Positions 56,501-64,000 of a stretch of DNA of 64,000 nucleotides are shown piece by piece; the first letter of the stretch is position 1, and the number at the start of each line of letters is the position of its first letter. The translations under genes and the position numbers were made by a program. This stretch comes from Siniperca chuatsi (taxonomy: Eukaryota; Chordata; Actinopteri; Centrarchiformes; Sinipercidae): contig NC_058052.1 of the NCBI RefSeq assembly GCF_020085105.1, positions 20,961,733 through 21,025,732 on the forward strand, in the 5' to 3' direction. The notes beneath the pieces are model-generated. The model was not told the origin of the DNA, ran no database searches, and was given only the letters and a program-made list of their open reading frames with translations.

Positions 56501-59500
56501 GTAGAGAAGAAAAAATTTATTTCACACCTATTTAACTATTTCAAACAAAAATAAATTGTTGTGTATGTTACTGTACTATTGATTTAATGCTTTGGTCTAA
56601 GTTGTGCATTGTCTTGTGTTTTTTAATGTTGTGATCAGGAAAACTGTGTCCAGTGACTCCACCAAGCCTATCACCATTCCAGCAGGCTCTGACTCCTTCA
56701 GCCAAATAGGTGAGCACAGCGCCACCTGGCGGCCAAAAGCAGTAATGCATTTAAATGGAATTAAAATACTATTGCTGTGCTGTGTTGCAAGGCATGCATC
56801 CACCTTCTTCCTTGTCATTTGTTGACGTGAACAGGATTGTGTGATATTGTGTTTAAAATCATGCCCCTAATGCTTAAGGTTCCCCTCCTACTACTGATGT
56901 GGACATCACTTCTCTGCATGCCAAAAACCCAAAGGACCTCTGGAAGAAAGTCTACAAGCATGTCTTCCCCGAAGAGGTAGTTGAATCAGTGGTGGCACCT
57001 TTGTCTTTATCAGTACTGCAAAATTCAACTGGACATCATATGTCACACACAATGACTGTGTGTGTACGTAAAGTGTAGCACTCCTTATATTTATGCATGT
57101 TTACATGAACAAGAACCTCTGTAAACAGTCAATTTTTAATGTATTTCTTTCCACCTAACTGACTTTCTTTGCAGAATACCAGTGAGCAGAGGGAACTAAA
57201 GGATCCAGCCAAAGACCCACAGTACAGTGAGCCTCAGATTGATGCCATGAGAGCCCAGAAAGACCAGGTAACACATCTTGACCAATCACATGCTTGCGTT
57301 GTATTACTTTATAGCTGCACAGTTGTGATCACAAATGAATAGCATTATTATCACAAAGCACAACAATACACCAATGATTCTGTACAGACTGCTGACTCAT
57401 GAGTTGGCAGGATGGTGATCAGTCAGTGTTCATCAGAAATTCCTGTTCACTTATCTGTACTTTATGACCCTGACCTTTGAGTAAGTATTGAGGAAGATAA
57501 TAGATTTTAAAAACATTAAAGGTGAAATGAAGAGGATAAGTATGTACAATATACCGCTACGTTTTCTAGTTGATTTAAAAGGTTAGATTTAATGACATTG
57601 TGCTCAAGACTTTTAATAATGGTTATTTAGAACATTTTATTTTTAATACAATATGAACAATATGGTTTGTGAGGTCACATAGAAAACACATTAAATCAGT
57701 TGTTGACCTTCTACTGCCCAAGCTAAGTTGAATTAAATAAGAATAAATACACTTTATCAGAGAGACAAATAGATCTGCTGTTGAAGACTGTCTTGTGCAC
57801 TCTGCTCCACACCTGTCTTAAACAACGCTAATGTTCCAGAGTAACTTTCTGCCCTCCAGTAACCTGTATGTAGTAGTGTTTCTGTCTCATTAACAGGCTG
57901 TAATATATGCTGTGGTTATAACCTCAGAGATAAGTAGTCTCCCCGCCGGCCTGTCCAAGTGCCACTCTGGCACTTGAACTATAGTAACCTGTTAGAGTCA
58001 CACTGCTGAGTCTCACCTGAGGCTGGTCATCTTGCTCTGCCATTGGACGGCACATAATGTAATTGGTCTGGGTAACCAATAAGAGGAAAAGGGTGAAGGT
58101 TTATTCCAACTGAGTATAGAGAAAGGTCTTGAAGGCCTATTTGCATGTCAGGGTAGATTGTAAGATGATATCCTTCATGCAAACTGTATCCCTGTCTTAT
58201 GTTGTGACACCACATGTTGATCTAAAAACATGTCTTGAATTTAACGTTTGGATATGAAGGTATTCATTTGATTGATGATCGTAGTAGACTTCCTGACCAC
58301 TGAGTGCTGTGTCTACGATTCCACACAGGAGCATTCTTTAACAACCATAACAGTAGACTTTCAGCAGCAAGTAAAAAGATGAACTAGAAACTTACCTATT
58401 AATTTTCTTTCTTCTGAGATGTGCTTTAAGGCTCTCATTGAGGTCATAGATCAATTGGAAAATGGCCAGAAAATGCAGGATAATGTGGATTATAGTTATG
58501 ATCTTCTTTGTGACTTTCGTATAAGGAAATGGATAAATATTGCGCTGTAAAAAAGGATGGTGTGAAGAAGTATTATAGAATAAAACAACCATATTGGAAT
58601 AATGATTTAAATAAGTTATGGGTTAACCTGCGCTCAGCAGAGAACATGTTTATTAAGTGTAAGGACCAGAGCAAGAGAAGTAACTTAAAAAATGATTTTA
58701 AACGTTGTCAATTTAGGCTGAGATTGTTCAAGAGACATTTTAATAGAGGACAAACTCTCCAATTAGAGCAATTACAACTCAGCAATCCACGGCAATTTTG
58801 GAGGGAAATACATAAACTGGGTCCAAAAAAACAAAACAAACTAACATGATTTATGTAATAAAACAATTAAAAAAAACAAGAGTTTGCTGATGCTATCGTG
58901 CTGACCTGAATAATTTCTTGTATTTCAATGGAATTCAACTGGGTTCCTTTTTTTATTTGTTGCTCCCCCAATATTGTTAATGATTGATAAGAATTCAATC
59001 CGTTTACGTGTGGTGGGGGGCATGAACTTTTTTTGGCTTCTGAAAGGGGGCCATGGCAGAAAAAGTTTGAGAACCACTGCCTTAGCCCCAGTTTGTGCCT
59101 CTTATGTATTATCATTACAATCATGTCACAGAGCTAAGCATCTGTTTTTCTGGAAGATAAATCCCTGCCATCTTTCAAAAATCCCAGTCATTTAACAACA
59201 AGTACTGCAGTTTTGAAGGCATTTCTAGAATCTTCAGAATATTTTTCAATCCAGATCCGCTGTACGATATAAAACATTTTAAAAGTTGCGACTCTATTTC
59301 CTAATCCAAAAAGGATGATAGCCAGAGGTGACCCATCTCCCTACTCGAGAGGCACAAACTGAGACTAGGGTGCCCCATGAGTTTGGAGAGAGACAGCCTT
59401 GCAGAGCTTATAGCTGCCCTGTGGAGTTTTCTTGTAAACAAACAAAAGTTATGTTTACATTCGGTGTTACTCACCAAAACGCATTGTGTATATCGTTGAG

Positions 59501-60388
59501 GTCTAACAAACGTGATGAGTGCGTTAACTTACTCATAAAAGTTTGAAACCTGCATTGTTTACGAGCAAGCAGTCTTCTTTCCTGCCTTTGTCGGCACATT
59601 ACTGCATATCTTGGCACACTACCTCCACCTGTAGATCAGTGGAATAATGTGACATAATGTGAAGTGCGTCCCAAACGGGGACCCACTCATAAAAAAATAC
59701 ACCATAGTGCTACTAGTGCTTAAAACTCCCAGGTTACCTTTTAAGTGAAAATCTATAAATGTATAGTATTATACACCCTTAAAAGATTTTAACCATAAGG
59801 TCACATCAATTTTCATCAATCCTTACTATATGACTATTATAATATGACTATATCAAAATATAACTCAGTAGAGAAAACTGCAGATTCCTGGGTAGTAAAA
59901 CTACATGACAAAGTCATTACTGCATTTAATGCGAAATCAGAAAGAGTTTTTCAACATTTCTGTAGAATCAGAGTTCTCCATTACATGACGCTAGCCTGCC
60001 CTGCAAACCTACTTTTCCAAAGTCTAGACCAACTGGGGGAAATAGCAAAATAGCCCATGTGACCTGACTGGCTCCTGATGAAGCCTGAATTAATGTTTGA
60101 TGTTTGGAGTCCTTGTTTGGATATGTGGTGTTCATCTAAATGTATCACATGTTTCTGTGCCCTATATCTACATTTGAATGTCTGTGGAGGAGAACAGCAC
60201 CTTGTTTACCATTATGAGTTTGCATTATAGTGTATATCTGTGCAATTGCCTGCACTTTTTCATTGTACTTCATTAATATAGAAAAAGTGTAATCTTCTCT
60301 CTTTCTGTCTGCATGTCTTTTTCAGGAGTTGGAGCAGTATAAGAGAAATGCTGCTAAGTCATGGAAAGGACTAGAGCTGGAGACATGA
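53574..60388 (+). CDS. dync2li1: DYNC2LI1, cytoplasmic dynein 2 light intermediate chain 1, complete
   Basis: DYNC2LI1 is the light intermediate chain of dynein-2, the motor for retrograde intraflagellar transport. Thirteen coding exons: 53574-53587, 53690-53813, 53938-53972, 54386-54455, 54847-54935, 55164-55362, 55721-55789, 55903-55980, 56160-56239, 56639-56709, 56879-56976, 57175-57267, 60326-60388. All use GT-AG, phases join, and 1,083 nt code 360 residues plus stop (human 351). The P-loop GSKAGGKT is at residues 42-49, split by an intron after Gly46. Other family blocks: [80 protein letters not shown] and [13 protein letters not shown]. The first coding exon supplies only 14 nt (MPKI plus two bases). 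AATAAA at 60587-60592 marks the 3' end. It converges with ABCG5. Confidence 0.98.
54088..54290 (+). repeat. TTAAAG-start dispersed repeat in a DYNC2LI1 intron
   Basis: TTAAAGAGACAGTTCACCC at 54088-54106 is the opening of a very common fish intronic repeat, followed by CAGCTGCATCTCACGGTCTT and GAGCCAACTCCATTCACT. The right end is not clearly defined and no inverted terminus was found. Confidence 0.45.
58415..58850 (+). mobile_element. Degraded non-LTR retrotransposon (LINE) fragment
   Basis: The frame at 58529-58849 codes [20 protein letters not shown], a basic stretch, and then [16 protein letters not shown]. The W-N-D-L-x-x-L-W opening and the NP-x-x-FW-x-x-I-x-x-LGP close match the linker between endonuclease and reverse transcriptase of fish LINE ORF2 proteins. 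Upstream, [13 protein letters not shown] and [11 protein letters not shown] continue the homology in another frame, with a one-base shift near 58517-58525. Neither the endonuclease nor the reverse transcriptase core is present, so this is a dead internal fragment. Confidence 0.7.
59059..59079 (-). mobile_element. hAT-type terminal inverted repeat remnant
   Basis: The minus strand from 59079 reads CAGTGGTTCTCAAACTTTTT, a classic hAT terminal inverted repeat. No partner terminus with a matching 8-bp duplication was found upstream, so the element is truncated. The adjoining 59000-59058 probably belongs to it. Confidence 0.7.
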
Positions 60389-61239
60389 GAAATAATCATT
60401 TATGGTCACACATACACCACATATTAATGTAAATACAGTAAACATTTTGCATTATTTATTTTCTTTTGTGTCATTTTGGTTTTTTTACTACTAATTCATA
60501 CAACTTGCATAACTACAGATTTTTTCTCAAACGATTTTAAACAGAACAAAACTATTTGTATACTGATGATAAAATGTGTTCTAAAAAATAAACAATTTTA
60601 CATTATTACAATAGGCATCACTTTCTATTCATGATGCATTACAATCACAATAATTAAACAAAAAAGGTGACATTTTAGAAATATTGTACTTTTTACTCCA
60701 CTGCATTTATTTGATACGTTGTTACTAGTTACTTTGCAGATTCTGATTAATAACACAAAATATAATCAACAAATACATTATGATGTATTATTATGGATAA
60801 AGATAAGACTTTATTGATCCATTGGTGAAATTCAAGCTACCTTGCAGTATATATAGTAAAAAATAAGCTCAACCTTTACCAGCTGCAACATTAAAGTAAT
60901 GTATACATTAATGCATCAATAATCATAATCCAATAGTATAATATGCATTATTATGAAATGGGCCATTCTGCATAATGAATACTTTTACTTTTTGTACTTT
61001 AAGTGTATTTTGATGCTAATACTTTTGTACTTTTCCTTGCATGCAGGACTTTTACTTGTAACAGAGTATTTCTACACTGTGGTGTTGCTACTTTTACTCA
61101 AGTAAAAGAAGAGTACTTCTTCCACCACTGATAACATCGTACTGTAAATCTTTACTCTAAATGTGTTTTAGATCTTCAGAACCAAACTCAGATTAGCTTC
61201 CTGTTTAAACAGAAGATTCTCCCACACATGTCTGTAGTT
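60389..61239. other. Convergent 3' ends of DYNC2LI1 and ABCG5
   Basis: The two stop codons face each other across 851 bases. The left 200 bases are DYNC2LI1 3'UTR. Most of the remainder is a dispersed repeat (60669-61130), so the ABCG5 3'UTR is partly transposon-derived. No separate gene is visible. Confidence 0.65.
60669..61130 (-). repeat. hAT-like MITE of the CAGTGGTGGAAGAAGTACTC type, 5'-complete
   Basis: Read on the minus strand from 61130, it opens CAGTGGTGGAAGAAGTACTC and continues TTACTTGAGTAAAAGTAGCA, AGTAAAAGTCCTGCATGCAA and CATTATGCAGAATGGCCCAT, a repeat found in very many spiny-rayed fish introns. The distal end fades near 60669 (CTCCACTGCATTTATTTGAT) without the second CAGTGG terminus, so it is truncated. 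It carries TTTATT at 60810-60815, a polyadenylation signal for minus-strand transcripts. Confidence 0.7.
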
Positions 61240-63285
61240 TTAGTGATGTACAAGCTTGTCTCTGATCTTGAAGCTGATCATGCCCAGCAGCAGGAGGGCA
61301 GGGAGGAAGGAGTAGAGGAGAACAAAGTCTAGTGTGTATCGGGACAGAGCGCCAGGATAGCCCTCATCAATGATCTGACTGCCCTGAGTGATCAGACACG
61401 CTCCCGGCAAAGGTTTGGAACTATCTGCAACAACACACCAGAAAGAAAGAGTTAACAACTGTCTGGTTTTTAAGACACAGCTTCAGTTCCCAAAACAGCA
61501 ATGAGTATCCTTTAATCTGTCCTGCCAAGCATCCTTAAACACCGAACTCATACTTTATAATTCAACCTTAATAATCAGAGCATTAGCAGAATGATAAAAT
61601 GTGCAATTGATAAAAAGAAATCACTGATTGCTGATAATCTTTTATCAGTCATCACATACAGTACTAGTTAAAGCATTGATAAAAGATTAAAGACAATAGT
61701 GAATCAGCTGTGAATTACATTTCCTGAATTGTTAATATGATCCAGGACTAGATTTTCCTACAGAGGCAAAACATTCCCAGTGTCCTCTACAGGTAGTGAT
61801 GTCAAGACCAAGTAGTTTAACTTTTACAGCATCAAACACTTTGTATTCATAAAATACCACAAATCGCCACCCTATTCAAAATGTTGTAACAGGTAGAGAG
61901 TGACAAAAATAGTGTTTACACATCACATAGTCTGTGAGCTGTAAATAGTTAAATTATTATAGTAACGGCTCCCTTTTCATTCTCAGGCTAGGTGGACACA
62001 GAGGATGGTCCCATGGTAAAAACAACTGGTAACACTTTATTTGGATAGTCCGCCTACAGATAGTTTACAGAGTATTTGTAACATTTCAACTGTTTAAGTT
62101 TGTCTGTAGATGTTTTACAGATTATCAATATATATGTGACAATTCATGAACATACCCTAACCAAGTTGTTTTTTTGTGCCTAATCCTAACCAAACCTTAA
62201 CCACAGTGGTATATTATCATAAAAGGATTTTATTTGTGAAACAATTGAATTGTTGAATCTCAACTAATGTCGAAATGTTACAAAAACTCTATAAACTATC
62301 TGTAAGCGGACTATCCAAATAAAGTGTAATCAAACAACTTACTGCATGTGAAGTCGAGTCCTTGGAACTCAGTGACGATGAGCAGCTCACAGCTGTACTT
62401 CTGGAAGGTCAGGTAGCTGAGCCACTGGAAGACCACTGGCATCTGCTGGGTGCTTCTGTTAAGAGGAAGAGGAGAGATGAAGGTGTGTTGCCGGTAGCAT
62501 ATCTCTATTATTACTAATTAAATAAAAAACATATTTGGTGTCTCACCTTAGAAAGCCAGATCCCACCAAGATCCCTGCAATATTGAGCAGAGCAACTCCA
62601 GTATTGACCATGTTAGGGTCTTGGACCACTCCTAATAACACCACAGTCAGCAACTCACCTGAGGAAAAGAAAAAAAAACATACAAATAAATACACTTGAC
62701 ACTGTATAATGATATTTCTTAAACACTGAATATTTAAAGTCTATCCCTGTCAAAGAGCTGGCAGCAAACTAGTTATGAAGACAAAAGTTTTAAGAGTTAT
62801 AGGATATGAATCATGGAGATAAGCAGACTAGCCATATCCCTATTATGTACGTTGTATAATTTGGATAATTCCCCTTAATCTTATCAAGTCACCTATAATA
62901 TGTGGCACCAGGACTACAGCAGTGAAACACAGGAATCGCAAGATGTCAGGGTGCATCCCCACCGTCCTGAGAGGAAAGCCGGCAGGGACAAAATGGAAGC
63001 GACAAAAGAAGAGTTATTGCTGAGAGAGATTGAGTTTAAGTTGACGCTGCACATACAGAATATGAGATCAATTAAATCCTTGAAGGTGGTTGAATATGCA
63101 GCGTGCATCCCCCCCAAACAGAAACACATACACACTTACTACCCACCAATAAAGGAAGGAGGTGAAGATGAAAACACTCAGGATGCTGAAGGGCAGGATG
63201 TGGAAGATGTAGGCCAAGAACATTTGCCATTTACTGTACAGGCCATCCTGACTCTCCTGATCACTGATGGCTCGCAACGCCGGGA
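61240..63285 (-). CDS. abcg5: ABCG5 (sterolin-1), last five coding exons; 5' part outside window
   Basis: ABCG5 pairs with ABCG8 as a half-transporter that exports plant sterols and cholesterol across apical membranes of enterocytes and hepatocytes. Minus-strand coding exons: 63285-63147, 62966-62893, 62658-62547, 62455-62343 and 61424-61240 (TAA at 61242-61240). Phases join and give the last 206 residues, all in the transmembrane half. Blocks: [109 protein letters not shown], and the end [20 protein letters not shown]. They align with human ABCG5 and its KIRDHL-type C-terminus. An N-glycosylation sequon NSS follows DFTC in the extracellular loop and is formed across a splice junction. The ATPase domain and first membrane spans lie beyond 64000. 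Confidence 0.97.
62028..62331. mobile_element. MITE with long terminal inverted repeats and 8-bp target duplication
   Basis: The left end GGTAACACTTTATTTGGATA and the right end, read inverted, GATTACACTTTATTTGGATA are the tips of near-identical inverted repeats of about 60 bp (also GTCCGC, ACAGATAGTTTA, TGTAACATTTC). AAACAACT flanks both sides, at 62020-62027 and 62332-62339, a perfect 8-bp target-site duplication as made by hAT or P-type transposases. The 304-bp element has no coding capacity. It lies in an ABCG5 intron, its right duplication overlapping the splice donor of exon 62455-62343. Confidence 0.88.
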
Positions 63286-64000
63286 CTGATAGAGAGAGTG
63301 AGACAGAGAGAAGGAGAGAGAGCAGATAATGTGGGGAGTGGGAAAGAGGAGAAAAATGTTAATAATGAAAGCCCATGAAGATGTTAAATGACTGCAATAA
63401 ATAAATATGCTACAAATTGGGGGGAAAAAATCACCCTATTGTACACATTATTATGGTAAATTAGGGTTATAAAGACCAGAGAAATGTACTTAATTAATAG
63501 GATTAGTATTTGATACTTAAAACACTTAAACTTATATAGCGATCATTTATAGACCCCGGCGGGATGGGGAGAGGAGGGCTTTGTGTTTACATTGATGGTG
63601 TTTGGTGCTCAAGCGCAGTCAAAGTAGATGGACACTGTTTCCAGATGTCAAGCATTTCATGTGAAGATAATATTCATATTATTTTTTTCACTATCTTGTT
63701 GCTGCAGTCTTGCATTCCCCCAGATGCAAATTCAAAAAATGCACTGAATTATTTCCTTGGTGTATACGTGTATGTATGTATGTAAATAACTGTAGGATAT
63801 ATTGTATGTGTGTAGCATGAAGGGACTACTAACTTAATTTCGTTGTACAACCTTGTGTTGTATAATGATAAATAAATGACCTTGTACCTTGTATAGTGAA
63901 ACTTGAGTGTGACAAGAGAAGCATAATTAAATAATGCAAACGAATAATGCATGTTGCTCCATCCCATCACTAAAACCACTCCCATGATGACCAAAGGCAT
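63286..64000 (-). other. abcg5: ABCG5 intron, open at window end
   Basis: No ABCG5 exon was found here; the upstream coding sequence expected before PALRAISDQ is not present. It contains a purine-rich patch (63290-63355) and a composite LINE remnant (63545-63895). The 83-codon minus-strand frame reaching 64000 does not resemble ABCG5. Confidence 0.6.
63545..63895 (+). mobile_element. LINE remnant: endonuclease fragment joined to 3' tail
   Basis: The frame at 63564-63785 codes GRGGLCVYIDGVWCSS and CIPPDANSKNALN, matching the GGGLCIYI-x-x-x-WC and YIPPDAN-x-x-AL motifs of the LINE apurinic endonuclease, with the central part worn. From about 63820 comes AATTTCGTTGTACAACCTTG, then TAATGATAAATAAATGACCT, typical of fish LINE 3' ends. 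The reverse transcriptase that should lie between them is missing, so this is an internally deleted copy. Confidence 0.65.

Larger units (their letters stand above)
57268..60325 (+). other. dync2li1: DYNC2LI1 last intron, 3.1 kb, transposon-rich
   Basis: By far the largest intron of this otherwise compact gene. It contains a degraded LINE coding fragment (58415-58850) and a hAT-type terminus (59059-59079). The rest (57300-58400 and 59090-60300) shows no recognisable gene, although 59300-59720 may be more repeat-derived sequence. Confidence 0.6.

Noticed and set aside
63749-64000. Possible upstream ABCG5 exon at the window end
   Set aside because: The sequence does not resemble the ABCG5 region expected before PALRAISDQ, and the frame runs into the LINE tail.

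Overview
The window is genomic DNA from a ray-finned fish, most likely a percomorph teleost. It has spliced vertebrate genes with GT-AG introns, proteins close to human orthologues, and several dispersed repeat types common in spiny-rayed fish. No prokaryotic feature is present. All gene models were built by hand from splice sites, reading phase and remembered human orthologues; no alignment was run.

Layout. (1) 1-3259, minus: 5' part of a rhotekin gene (RTKN family), 3' end outside the window. (2) 3260-5600: AT-rich intergenic DNA. (3) about 5600-47145, plus: a complete CEP170 gene (FHA-domain centrosomal protein) with a probable 5'UTR exon near 5640-5812, 21 coding exons (16624-44576, 1,603 codons plus stop) and a long 3'UTR. 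One intron is an AT-AC intron of the minor (U12) class. (4) 47985-50571, minus: complete HINT1 (3 exons, 126 aa), tail-to-tail with CEP170. (5) 50732-52367, plus: complete LYRM7 (5 exons, 104 aa), head-to-head with HINT1 across a 160-bp probable bidirectional promoter with CCAAT and ETS motifs. (6) 53574-60388, plus: complete DYNC2LI1 (13 coding exons, 360 aa), preceded by a strong RFX X-box. (7) 61240-63285, minus: the last five coding exons of ABCG5, tail-to-tail with DYNC2LI1; the rest lies beyond 64000.

The genes do not form one pathway. CEP170 (subdistal appendages of the mother centriole) and DYNC2LI1 (retrograde intraflagellar transport) both serve centrosome and cilium. LYRM7 is a complex III assembly factor, HINT1 a purine phosphoramidase, ABCG5 half of a sterol exporter, rhotekin a Rho effector. 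As recalled, HINT1-LYRM7 and DYNC2LI1-ABCG5 are neighbour pairs in human but on different chromosomes, so this block joins separate vertebrate neighbourhoods.

Introns and intergenic DNA carry many transposon remnants: two LINE fragments, one hAT-type terminus, a MITE with 8-bp target duplications touching an ABCG5 splice donor, three copies of one MITE-like family, a SINE-like copy, and long GT, AT and CT microsatellites. I found no CRISPR, operon, defence system, viral gene or clearly new gene system. The most interesting signals are regulatory or splicing-related: the U12 intron, the X-box, the shared promoter, the MITE at the splice donor, and a microsatellite serving as a polypyrimidine tract.
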